A DNA stretch of 64,000 nt from Nymphalis io (lineage: Eukaryota; Arthropoda; Insecta; Lepidoptera; Nymphalidae), in assembly GCF_905147045.1 (NCBI RefSeq), contig NC_065899.1, forward strand, positions 7,700,501 through 7,764,500. The letters run 5' to 3'. This document shows positions 1-12,101 of this stretch, in pieces; position 1 is the first letter of the stretch; the number at the start of each line of letters is the position of its first letter. The position numbers were made by a program, and so were the translations under genes. The notes under the pieces were generated by a model that ran no database searches, was not told where the DNA came from, and was given only the letters and a program-made list of their open reading frames with translations.

Positions 1-740
1 GTTAATGTACAATATAAATAACAGTGGACCCAAAACGCTACCTTGTGGGACGTCAGAGTTGTTTTGTAGATTGGGAGATTTATAAGTAGTTAATTCGGAT
101 TTGTTGTTTATTTTTGATAATTCTACATGTTATGTACGGTCTTTTAAATAGCTATTTTTTGTTTATCCAAGTTACAGCGGGTCCTCTAAAGCCGTACTTT
201 TCGCATTTCATGAGCAGTATATTATGATTCACAAAATCTTGCTTTGACATATCAAAGAAAATATTGGCACTTTTTTGCTAATATTTTCTGATATAGTTTT
301 TACAAGGGAAAAACCTGCTAAAGTCGTTGATTTGTTTTTTTGAAATCCATTTTGTTCTTCTTTTATTATGTTATTTCTATTTAAATAATCCATTAATCTA
401 TTGTGCATGATTTTTTCAAACTTTTTTGACAACACTGGAATTGATGTAATTGGCCTATAATTATTTATATCATTGCGATCACCTTTTATATATATTAGAT
501 TTATGATAGATATTTTTAATTTATCTAGAAAAATTCCTTTTGAAAAAGAGAGATTTATTAAATGCGATAGAATAGGTACTATAATATATTTGTATTTTTT
601 CAGGACGCTCGTACATATATTGTCATAGCCTACAGATTTAGAGTTTTTTTATTTTACCTATTATATTGACTACTTCCACATTTGGTGTTGGATACAAGAA
701 TATGCTAGAACTAACGTCGTTTATTGCAAAAGAATACTTT
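1..740 (-). mobile_element. Non-LTR retrotransposon reverse transcriptase fragment, broken
   Basis: Read on the minus strand, three frames together give most of the palm and fingers of a LINE reverse transcriptase. The conserved NNYRPIT block lies near 455-435, followed by SKKFEKIMHNRL and a GFQKNKST block (about 425-320). The first catalytic block (FFDMSK, about 255-235) and the DVPQGSVLGPLLF block (about 52-15) follow. The second catalytic block would lie just off the left edge. The reading frame shifts near 255 and stops interrupt it around 110-190, so this copy is dead. The motifs fit the Jockey/CR1 group; the exact clade is not resolved. The element continues beyond position 1. Confidence 0.85.
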
Positions 741-785
741 GGTCTATTATTTGCTATATTATAATATAGAATTTATGTTTATGTC

Positions 786-1093
786 GATCCTGCAAACCGA
801 TTTCAGACACGGCGTCCATTCTTAACGGAGCAAATCAAATGCGCAAAAAAAAAAAACAATCTCTATCTCCTCACTCTCGTAAATCTATGAGACGACAATC
901 CAACACGACCAGAGTGAGTTCAGGCCCAGAATCAAATTTTTACTTGCTTTCCGCTCGCTACCAACTTCCAAACTTCGAGCTGTACCTGAAATTTCCTTTA
1001 CAAAAAACCTGATAACTTTTTTATTTTCTATCCTGAGGCCAGGACCTCGGTATTTGCATCTTTATAAGCGAGTCACTAGGTCGACAAGATAGT
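786..1093 (-). mobile_element. tRNA-derived SINE, family A, diverged copy
   Basis: This is a reverse-oriented relative of the better copies at 23895-24173 and 57709-58078. The tRNA-like head (about 1093-1030) reads as a damaged form of the GACTGCCTCGTTGGTCTAG start. The body keeps the stretch resembling 'caatccgacacgacc' near 895-915 and the cggcgtccattc tail block near 810-825. An A12 run at 844-855 interrupts the body. Confidence 0.75.
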
Positions 1094-4000
1094 AAATATT
1101 CAATAAATACATTTAAACATATAATCAGGGTTTTATTTTTGGATGCGTATTCACAAAATGTAAAATTCGCATCTGGTTTTGATATTTTTTAAACATGGTC
1201 ATTTATTCCGCTCACATTCTTATAATAAAAATAAAACAGCAATTAATGAGAACAAAATTCCATGATGTATAACACTATGTTAAGTTTGAGGAAGTAGTAG
1301 AGAAGAGCTTGTATTTACGCTTTATTTATACAACAACTATTAGCGATTTAGATTGTCCGCATGTATATATTATAAGACAAAGTTCATTATGACATTGAAT
1401 GTATATTCTTTTATGACAAAATTTGATTGCTGTAATTAAATTGCCCTTTATAGCAGTATCAAGTTCGTATTATCTAATATGTATAGACATATATGTAAAT
1501 ATAGATATAAGTATCTTTTTAAGGACTAACGTTTGCTCCGAAATTTATTATGCAGAAATTTAACCACTCTTTGAGCTCAATCGACTTCAATGATTCATTA
1601 TATTATGTAAATCGTATTAGTAACTCTAGATAAAAAAAACTCGTCAACGTGATTCTCGATCTATAAATTATTAACATGTGAAATGTAGACTTACAAAACT
1701 AATTACACTATTGCCAAGGAATTACATTGTACAAGAAAAACCACATAAAAATATGATATCAACAACAGATGTCAGAATCAACTAACATTGCAGAACTAAT
1801 AAATATCTTCCTGTTTTACTAAAGCAGTCAAAGACCATATACGATAAGCAAAAAATATACATAATATGTAAGTTAAGTGTGAAAATAAATCAGATAGACG
1901 GTTCGTTATTTAGAAAAATTACTGCGTTGGTATCCGTAGAATGCGAACGGCTCGTCACACGCTCATAATGTCATTCTGATTAATTTAAATTTAAGAATTT
2001 ATACATTATTAAATTACCTTACTTGACTTTTATTCTTCAAAAAAAACTGATTTACATCATCGTTGGTCTAGTCATCTAGTGACTACCTCATAATGCTATT
2101 GATCCTGAATTTGTCTCAAATAGTATATTATAATATAAAGTTAATATATTACATATTGTAACCCTTTATACCCATAGTTATCTAAATAAATAATAGCACC
2201 TATAAATAATCTGTGATAATTTATAAAACTATGTTTAATAATAGTGAAAAAAAAAAGTGAAACCAATGAAAATTCATTGGTTTCACTGTTTTTTTCTTTA
2301 TATAATTACCTAAAAATAATCATAATTATTGAGTTATTTGTTAACTTCGTAGACAAAGGGCTTCTACGAGACTTGGGATAACTTTTTACCGAAATATTTT
2401 TAACCAGATATCAATTCTTATTGTGGTCTATTCTGTTTTCTTCTTTTCTAAAAGGCACTAACTATCCTTTCCTTGTACGGTAGTTACGGATTTGCATAAT
2501 TTTAGATTTGTCCTTCACTACCTTTGTATGTCTTTCTTTAACTGTTCGTTCTTTGAATGCTAGACAAGTCTGGATGGTAAGTATAACTGAGTCTTTTGTA
2601 ATCAGCTAAAACATATTCTTGACCTTTAATAATGCCGTAGTCTGCATTACTAAGATATGTTTAGCTAAAACGAATTACTCTTAACAGTGCGACGCTTACC
2701 AACCAGGTAGGAATGGATAAAACATAATTTGTATTTTTATATATCACTAGCTGACTCGTCCCCACTTCGTTGGGCGGTAAACATTTTTTCCTTGTAATCG
2801 ATTGGACGAACATTAATAAAATTGTCTCGGGTATTTGATGTTTTAAATTATTTCTTAAGCTATGCAACAAAAAACAAACTGTAAAAATGAATTTTATTTA
2901 AATAAAATGTCCTTGCTAATAAAGCAATCTATTTCTAATTAAATTGACCGGTTGTATATGAAAAAAACAGTCTAATAGAAATATCACGTAATAGATTACA
3001 ACACGCTGGCTTTTCCAGACCTATGTCGTATTAGTATTTACAATTGGTCCAAATTATATGCAGTAAAAGGGAAAAACTCTTTTGTTTTAAACACTTGAGA
3101 CGATAAGTTTACTTATTTTGATAAGAATTCATAATTGTTAATAATATAACATACATAACAATAAACATGACCTTAAACTATTTTTTTAATATAATAAACT
3201 ACTTTTTGTGACTTAAATATAAAGGTTAGACATATGCTGTCGCCGGCTTTTTTGTAGTCATTATTAAGCTCTACAACTTTTCTCAAGAACTCAATCATAT
3301 ATCTCTCATCGTTAAGGCAGCGTTCGTAAGAAACGTTTTCCTTCGACCGTTTTTCTCCTGCTAACTTTGCAAATCCCACTACCACGAAAAAATCTTTTCA
3401 TTTTTCGGGTTAATATATAGCCTATGATACTCAAGAATTATGGCTTTCTATTGGTAAAATAATCTTCTTTATAATATTAGTACAGAAGTATATATTTTAT
3501 TTGTAATATATTATGCGCTTTTATTAACATGTAAAACTTTTCAGTATAATATCGATTTCTTTAATTGCGCTACACACGTATAATTGAGTCGCCTGTATAA
3601 CTTTGAAAATTTTCGGCTAAGAGGTTCGAAAAAAAATAGGCTGAAGTATGTTCCTTACAAAATCATGATTTTAGACTTTTCTTTTTTTCTTTTCTTTTTA
3701 ATTAATACTATATATTATTATATAATCTAAATGTGCCGGTGTGCAATAATTAGTTTAGTATTTTGATGATCCGTCTGTGTATTTGTCATGAAATACGAAA
3801 AATTTTATAGCAGATATTATCTAAACAATATTTATTAGTAAAATACCACAAGCATCCCGTCATATCTTTCATAATTTTCAAACTTTTGCTTATATTTTTA
3901 TTAGATATGAAAAAGTTTAAGGGTGCCTTGAGTTGCTTTAGAAAATGTTTTCACAGTGGCGGCCGACTTGGCTGAGCCTCGAACTTGATGAGTGATGAAT

Positions 4001-5770
4001 TAAAAAGAAAGTTCTAGGAAAGTAATAGGAAAGTACCAATTTCACTTAAAATACTTTTCCCCTTTAAGAGGAATGCAATTGATATAAATATATATATATA
4101 TGTATTCTTCTTCTTCGTCGTGTCACTCTTGTCAGAGCGGTCGTGGTCGCCATGAAGTATTATAAATTATTCGACGCAGATGTTATTCGCCTCACGAGCC
4201 TGCGCCATATGTCCCTATCAGATATATATATATATATGCTCATCATAAAGGTCTTTCGTCAACAAAACGAAGCGCTAATTTTCAAGATCTCCGTGCAACA
4301 TAACTTACCTTGTTTAATTCCTTCCGCTTACTGTCCGTCCAGCAACAGCCGTAACTTAGTTTAATTTATGAGTTAGTATAATACTATTTAAGGGACAATG
4401 CATTTGGCAGTAGCGACCGCCCACGCGATATCAAACTCGAGCAAATGGGGACAAACTGGTACCTTTGTGTTACACCGCCATATTGTTACTTTGAAATTGT
4501 ACAATGAACTGTGCCTGATCAAAACAATAATAATGTCGTGTGTTTAGATTTGCGATTGTAAATCTGACTTTTGTTTAAGTAATAGTTACTCGATTTTCGC
4601 TACCAATGTCACCTTAGCTTTCTAAGAGATTTGTTTTACTTAAAGCAATTTGTTGTAAAATATTAACAAAAACTTTGTACATAAGTATAATGAAATACGT
4701 AAATGATATACGACATCTCACTAATTATTTATAGCAATATAATGTTGTTTAAATATATTTGTAGGGGAAATAAACCCGTATATAATATCAGACACAGGAG
4801 CCAACATTTCAAACCCCAGAGTTATTTATTGATAATTTTAGAAATGAGTTATTATTCGTACAACGCAATTTTAGTGTACAGAGGTAATACCTTGCCATCA
4901 GTGTGTCTAGTGCTAGTTTTTTTACTTATTCGATATCGTTGAAATTCCGATTATTTTTACTAGATGGCGCTGTCTTCATTCCATACAAATCGCAGTTAAC
5001 GTAAACTCTATCAAATAATAAAAACTCGCATTAGGCTCACAGAAGACAAATACATTAGTAAAAACAAATGAGTAAAAGATGTATATTTGTAAGGTTTATT
5101 GTTTCAATAATTGTCACATGAGTGGATTGTGATATTACGACGGCCATTAATGGTCTGTAATAAATAAAATTATAACGAATAATAACACTTTAAATTACAC
5201 AAGGTTTCGAATAATTATGTTTATTGAGTGATGATGATTACCTGATTTGTACCGAGATACTGAGTTCGATTCCCGGATCGGAATAATCGTCTTAATTAGT
5301 ATGCCAGCTGATACTAACCTATGCTTGGTCAACAGCTCATGGTCAATATGTCAAGTGTCATTCTTTGGTGATTTAAGGAAGGTTAATATTTCTTACAGTG
5401 CCAATGTTTATGGGCAGTAGTGACCACATATCATCAACTCAAGAGGTCATAGGTGTTCGTATTGCCAAGCGAAGTAACATTCGCAGCTTCTATCCTGATA
5501 AAGATTTTATCTAGACCATTATTCTATCCGTGCGAACCCTGGACGGGAAGCTAGTTACATATATTTTTTAAACAGGTTTTCTTACATTTGTTTACTTTCT
5601 TATCTTTTTCCGCCTTTGTGATATTACGATCGAGATAGCTCGTTTTATTTTATAAATATAAAAAATAATTTAAACACAATTATCTAGCTTTAAAAATTTA
5701 TTCGTTTGTGTTCAGCTATTACAAAGATATTTTTCTCTATCAGTCGAACTATGTAATTCAAAACGTTTAC
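1094..5770. other. AT-rich intergenic DNA, no supported gene
   Basis: No coding signal was found; the reading frames are short and low in complexity. Recognisable pieces are a hairpin at 2256-2287 and a short repeat tail near 2745-2790 (a 'gctgactcgtccccacttcgt' type block, common at LINE or SINE ends in butterflies). There are also TA runs near 4088-4100 and 4221-4236, a tRNA-like B-box stretch (gttcgattcccgg) near 5271-5283, a scrap of SINE family C near 5385-5430, and a LINE-tail-like block (tagaccattattctatccg) near 5510-5550. The rest shows nothing I can name. Confidence 0.6.
2256..2287. repeat. Short perfect hairpin
   Basis: Arms of 15 bases (agtgaaaccaatgaa and its complement) are separated by 2 bases. 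The arms extend imperfectly outward as an A-run on the left and a T-run on the right. It may be a miniature inverted-repeat remnant. Confidence 0.7.
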
Positions 5771-6050
5771 AGTAACAGCCTGTGAATATCCCACTGCTGG
5801 GCTAAGGCCTCCTCTCCCTTTTTGAGGAGAAGGTATGGAGCTTATTCCACCATGCTGCTCCAAAATGGGTTGGTGGAATACACATGTGGCAGAATTTCAG
5901 TGAAATTATACACATGCAGATTTCCTCACGATGTTTTCTTTCGCCGTCAAGCACGAGATGAACTATAATAACGAATTAAGCACATGAAAATTCAGTGGTG
6001 CTTGCCCGGGTTTGAACCCACGATCATCGGTTAAGATTCCATCTCGGTCA
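5771..6050 (-). mobile_element. tRNA-derived SINE, family B (Metulj-like)
   Basis: Near full-length copy in reverse orientation. The 3' tail (agtaacagcctgtgaat) is at the left. The central 'gctgctccaaaatgggttgg' block follows, and the tRNA-like head is at the right with the B box (cgggtttgaaccc, about 6007-6019). The head is rearranged at its end, where 'catctcggtcatcgagatcatctcggt' repeats itself. The resemblance to the Metulj SINEs described from Heliconius is from memory, not a search. Confidence 0.85.
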
Positions 6051-6187
6051 TCGAGATCATCTCGGTTTATCGTTATCATAACGTTTATCTACATCATTAT
6101 CACCATCATCTTCAGCCAATCGCTATCCAGGCTGGACTTAAGCCTCTCCCAAGATACCTCAGATCCCGTCCCGGCTTCACACGGTTT

Positions 6188-6245
6188 TTTTATTCAATAG
6201 GTAGACGGACGAGCATATGGGCCACTTGATGGTAAATGGTTACAA
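6188..6245 (-). mobile_element. SINE family C, tail fragment
   Basis: Only the end of the element remains: a T-rich run, then 'aggtagacggacgagcatatgggcc' split by small changes, then 'acttgatggtaaatgg'. Fuller copies are at 15828-16110 and 46097-46395. Confidence 0.7.
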
Positions 6246-6299
6246 GCACGTTTAGTCACATATTTATATATAGATAATCTGTTTCAATTGGGAATTAAA

Positions 6300-9200
6300 T
6301 AAAACAAACCTTACAAATTGATATGTCTCGTTTTATTCACAATATATAATGTACTATTTACATGATGTACAACGCAACGAATTATAATATCTATTAAGTA
6401 CTTACAGATATAAAATATTTATCTACATACATAAATATAGAAAATTATATAATAACAAATATAATATACTTATAATATGTATTTATCTAATTAATTTACA
6501 TATATGTACAGAAATAGGAATGAAATGTATTATATAAAATTTTACAATTTACTGTTTTTATGAACTTAACAAAACTTAACCAATTAGTTATTAGTTTCTC
6601 AAACTATTTCTGTACATTCATGTTTGACACGAACTACGCTCTACCATATTTACAAAATGTATTCAATTCTCTGTCATTTAAATAATAAATATGTTTTTAA
6701 CAGTTCTCGAATTAAAAAAAAAAAATAGATGTATATAACTTACACAACAAAAAAAAAAATTACAACTTTATTGTATCCAGTCGTTTACACAATTACAAAA
6801 AAAAAAAAACTAAACTAAAAACAGATACATTGCAATTATGCTACCACAATATGAATTGACATTGTCCGAAATAAATACAGATAATCAACTGAAATATAAT
6901 AAAGGTTCAAGTATTTTTTATTTTTTATTTATCTAATAATAATATTTTTTCAATTTTCTATAATGTTACACCATTTTTGGTTTTCGACAAATATAATAAC
7001 TAAAAATATATATGTGTTCGTAGTCAAATTTTGTGCATTTAAGATAAAATGTAAAAATTTAATTTCAAGTCAAAATAATTGTTTCTTTCGTCGTTTTATT
7101 AAATATATATAAAACGTATTGCTTTACTTTTCGAAACAATTTTATACAGGATATTAGAAAACTAATATATCATACCAATTTTAATTAAAATATAACAATT
7201 TATAATAAAAATTTCATAATTTTCAATGTCAAGAATTGTAGAACACACTTTAAAAGAAACCCTCTTTGACCAAGAACACCATATCTACTTGTGTTTAAGT
7301 GTCTTATGAATAAACTGACAAAATCGTGGTAGAAAGTTACAAATGGCATTATAAGTATAAAAGTTTTTCAAAATACTATTTCACCTGCAAGCTCCTACTA
7401 CAAAATTTACATTGTATATTATATAACTGCTTATATAGTTTAGGCCGATTGCGTTTTATATTTAAAATCAATTTCTTTAGATTCCGAAGCTCTGTTTCAT
7501 TTGTATCAAAGAAATTAAATGATGTTCGGTTTATAGAGAAAAATCCTATCATTAAATGATATATTTATGTTGTAAATAAAATTATATGTGCAAGAAAATA
7601 TCAATGAAATAATTTTAAAGTATTTCTTTTACGATGGTATTTCACAAAATGTAAAATCGATTAGTATTGTGATGCATATCATTGATCGCTTATACGCGAT
7701 TTTTAATCGGCTGATGTTTAATATAACTTTTTTAATTATAATATCGTTCGTTTGTATTACAAAACGTTACTTTTTTGAAGTCGAATATACTTTCTCTATT
7801 ATCTAGATAAAACCGTTAATTATGTGTTTATTGTAAACCAATAATTACTGATGGCAAGTGAAAATGCTGTTGTATTAATTGTACATTTCAATATACATAT
7901 ACATCATATAACACTTGGCTTCATAAATTGAAATCGTGTTCTTTGTTACATCAGAAGAAAATATAATATATATCACACTGCTTTCGATAAAGACATCAAA
8001 TCATGAAATAAATACTAAAAATATACTATTTAGACCCATTACGACGTGTATATCATTGGCTTAATCAAGAACCGGTTCTACAATTATTACAAAAAAAAAA
8101 CTACATTTTTAAAAATTTAAATTTCGAATACAGTTAAAACATCAACCGATTATAAATGCGTTTAAAGTGAACATTATAACTATATCCTACAGTCTACCGT
8201 ACATACAAATCTAATATTAATATATCTATATTAAAATGAAAATACTCAGTCTGTCATTTTGATATAACTGGTAACTCCTACGATTCGTAAATGATACATA
8301 ATTAAATCGAATTAAATGCGTTAATTATAAATAAATCTTCGAGACTAGTCGACATGTTCTTTGGCTATGATAAAATATATCTTCGTCTGTTGAAGATATC
8401 TATGGACATAGTACATTATATCGTTTATTTAATCTGTACATACGTAAACAGACTCGAACTCATGTCAATTTTACTAAGGCTAGAAAAAAAAAGTGACAGG
8501 CTTGACATTTCAAAGCCACGTGATTGTAAGTAGTTAACTTCAATCTTACAAACTGGTATTGTAAGAAATAAAAACATTCCTTACGATGTCAATGTGCTGC
8601 TAACCATACAATCTAAAAAATATGCCTTCAAAGAGTATAATATTAACAGAAACCGGTAGTATCACAGATAATATTTACCTGGATGTAGTTACAACTGAGA
8701 GTTTGCTTACTGAGTATGTGAGCCAGTAATTGAAAAAAACTCATAGATTTCTACTTATTTTTCGCAAAAACATGTCTCTTGATGAAAATATTATTTAAGT
8801 CTGTTTACGTTTTCTACAAATTAAATTCAAACAATCTCTTAAAATTTTAAAGATTATGCTTTAAACAATTTTTCTTCATTAAATCTAATTTATACCCCTA
8901 ATGTACTTAATGTTGCCATAGTAAAAAAAAAAAAAAAAACATTTTTTACAATCAATAAAATATAGACATACATATAATGTTTAACAATAACATATATAAG
9001 AACCGTAGATTATATTAAAATAATGTAAAAGTAAATTTACTCTCGTTATACAATAACGTGATCTACTTTTTTTTAAGTTTACAAAACGGTGGCTTAAAGA
9101 AACTGTTACATTCAGCCACAAGGCTTGCGTACAAAAAATATTTATCGCAAACATTACGCACTATACATCTATATTCTCACTACATATACCGTGCTTTACA

Positions 9201-11882
9201 AATACATATATCTACATAAATGTTATAATTAGGAATAATCCTTCACACAAGCACCGATATGTTGAAATGGACTAAGATTTTTTTTTAACTATACAACTAA
9301 ATTGTTACTAATATTTTTAGAATATCATTTCTATCACCTAGGGACAAAAAAAACGCCTGTTTTATCACATTAAATTATTAATCACAAACATATTTGATAA
9401 TGAATTATTAAAATAAAATAATACTCATCTCTTTCGCTCTTATTATATTATGCGTATGCTTGTAAGAAACAACAGATAAAAAAAAAATAAGAAGACGGTA
9501 TTTGAATCCATTATCTTCACATTTTTGATTCATTTATACATGATCAAACATATACATAAAGTTGGCAACATATAACATAATCTCAATAGTATATCATTCT
9601 TACAATTTTTATTTTAAGATAATTTTTGGATACTTTTTCTTATTGTAATTAAAATGATAAAACAGACGTCTGTCGAATCTTAGTATTTTAAAACGGTTTA
9701 CTTTTGAAGTCACAGTACAATGGTAATATTTTGCAAAAGAATAAATTCTACAAATATTTGCGCCCATTTTATTGTACACCATCTCTACTCTATATTCATT
9801 TGACAGGATTTGAAATATTGTTATTTCACCCCCACCTATGCGTTTAAAAAGAGAACAAAAAGTTTTTTTTTATTCTTGCAAAATTTTAGTTAATGAGATT
9901 GTATACAACAAAATTAACACAAATATATCGACACATAAATTGATTAATTTTGAAAAAAAATGTTTAGACTGGGTGACATTCTCAAACGTTTTGCGAGTAC
10001 GACTTTTAACAAGTACGCAAATATCCATAAAATATTAATTAAAGTTAGATATATTTCTTATCTTAAAATTAACAAATTGTTATTTGAATACTTCGAAAGG
10101 AATGGCAAGTTACAAGGTTGATCTGTGCAAGCGACCAGCTAAAATATTACAACAAATATTTATTATATAAGTTACTAGGAGCTACAAACATATCAGTGAC
10201 CACCAGAGTTTTAGCAATTTTATGCATATTATCAATGTAAATAAAATAATATTTAAAAACCCAGACCAGAAATGAAATGAATAATAACTTATTAATTTAA
10301 TAAGCTTAATATTTTTACATCTCAAGTAATGGAGACTAGGAGAAAATAAAAAAAAATTACGAACTATTTATGATAAATATTTCTCATCATTGTTTTGTTT
10401 TATAATTTGTATCTTCGAATATATTAGCTGGTCGGAAGATTGTTTTTCTATGTACATTATTTTAAAATAATGTATAAAATGTGAGGCAGCTTGACATGAG
10501 AACATATTATGAATTTCTTAAAATATTATAGTAAAAAATAGGTGTAAAGGCATCGCTGTTTAAAATTATAAATATGTATATGACTTTTGATATTAACTTT
10601 AAAAATTATATAATTAGAATTTAATGACTCTTCTATGTATAAAAGTTTATTTATTTTTGATTAAAATAGATATAAACATAAGTTGTTTATGACTTTTTTA
10701 TAAAAAAATCTCTATAAAAAATGTAACGTTAGTATTATGATAACATCACAACGCAAATGTTGATAAAATATTATTAAAAAAAAATACTTTTATTTCTTAC
10801 AACAACCTTATTTTAAACTGATTAAGCTGCCACGAAGTAAAATTTGTTCATAAAATGACATTGACATGGCACAGATTAAAAATTACACAGACAACAATAG
10901 TGAAGTTCTCATATACTCAATAGCATTGAAAATAAACGATTTTTGAGGAAATTAATCCTAATTGGCAGTTAAATCTACATACCCTGGTACTGGGGGGACG
11001 ATTCCCATTTTTACTTTGCTTACAGCCTTTCAAGTATTTTTTATGAAAATTTATTGTCCGATCCTCAAAAACCACGCAGGGCCCTCTTATCAAAAACTAA
11101 TACTCAACAGAGAGTTTATTGAAAATGACATTATTGCATTAATTACACAAAGAAGAAACGAATAGTTAATGAAATACATTCGATTTATTTTAATATTATT
11201 TTCAAAAATAATCATTTAAATTGTGTAAAGTTCAATTTCTGTTCAAAAAATGAAAGCCATCGGCCATGCGAAATATATTTTTTTTGTAAGAAAAAAGATG
11301 ATTCTTTTTGTATATAATGTATGTCAGTCACTGATTTACCACTTCTAATAAACTCTCTTTTATATACTGAAAGAACTAGAAATATTGTGTTGAGCTTTTG
11401 TATCGTATCCGCTTATATTCGTTTTATGCGAATAATTACAATTAAAATAAACAATCATTAACCGATGAACACATTTCTCATCGAAATGAAAAATTTAAAC
11501 ATGAACACATTTAACATGTAATGTCTAATTTTTACTGTAACTTGTAACATATTACTGTTTTGTTTCTGTTATTTAGTCGTCGAAAAACCACACAGATTTC
11601 TTACTCATCAAAATGTATCATATGAAAGAGAGCCCAAACCTTACGTCCTTACTACAATCCCTTTTCAAATCCATTCAGGACTCGATAGAATGTATCAAAA
11701 TTCCCTCCATTACACAGACTGCTCGAATTCTAACGCTCACGGTATATAGGCGGCGATTATTACAGATAATAAACTCGAATCTGAGCCCAATTCCAAATTT
11801 GAACATGCTATCGATGAAACAGTCTCGGAAATTCTATGGTTCCAAATTTAAAACGTGTCACCGAAGCACGGTGTCACTGACC
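6300..11882 (-). other. Candidate long 3' UTR of EXT2 (or unassigned downstream DNA)
   Basis: This stretch lies directly 3' of the EXT2 stop codon. It is extremely AT-rich, has no open frame with recognisable content, and contains no SINE or LINE fragment that I can detect, unlike both flanks. At its far end the minus strand has AATAAA (6332-6337) followed by a GT-rich stretch (about 6325-6300), which looks like a poly(A) site. Nearer AATAAA signals also exist, for example about 11184-11189. The UTR reading is inference; short-UTR usage and plain intergenic DNA are equally possible for most of it. Confidence 0.4.
8841..8965. repeat. 125-bp segment with a diverged copy at 12642-12759
   Basis: It begins aaaattttaaagattatgct and ends atcaataaaatatag. 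The copy in EXT2 intron 6 keeps order and orientation along its full length, with scattered substitutions and a shorter internal A-run. It could be a segmental copy or two members of an unnamed repeat. Confidence 0.85.
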
Positions 11883-12101
11883 TCACAGCGCGCCGATGTC
11901 GGGGTAGGCGTGGGGAACCCCCGCGGCCTCGCGGTACTGCAGCGGGTCTGCGCGGAACTCGACAGCCTTCAGCGCCATATGTCCGTAGATTCGGCTGAAG
12001 CGGTCGACGCAGGCCGAGCGCTGCGACATGTGCCGCGCGTCGGCTGATAGCATTTCGGTGTTCGTGCATTCGGGACATTTGAATTTTTTTCTTGGCGTCA
12101 C
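11883..12101 (-). CDS. EXT2: EXT2 exon 7 (C terminus and stop)
   Basis: It encodes 72 residues from VTPRKKFKCPECTN to PHAYPDIGAL, then TAG. Its GC content is clearly higher than the surrounding DNA, as expected for coding sequence here. Confidence 0.95.
   Translation of the reverse strand: MTPRKKFKCPECTNTEMLSADARHMSQRSACVDRFSRIYGHMALKAVEFRADPLQYREAAGVPHAYPDIGAL

Noticed and set aside
7326..7806. Two plus-strand frames of 77 and 72 aa
   Set aside because: AT-driven composition rich in Phe, Ile, Tyr and Lys, no motif, and located in the putative EXT2 3' UTR.
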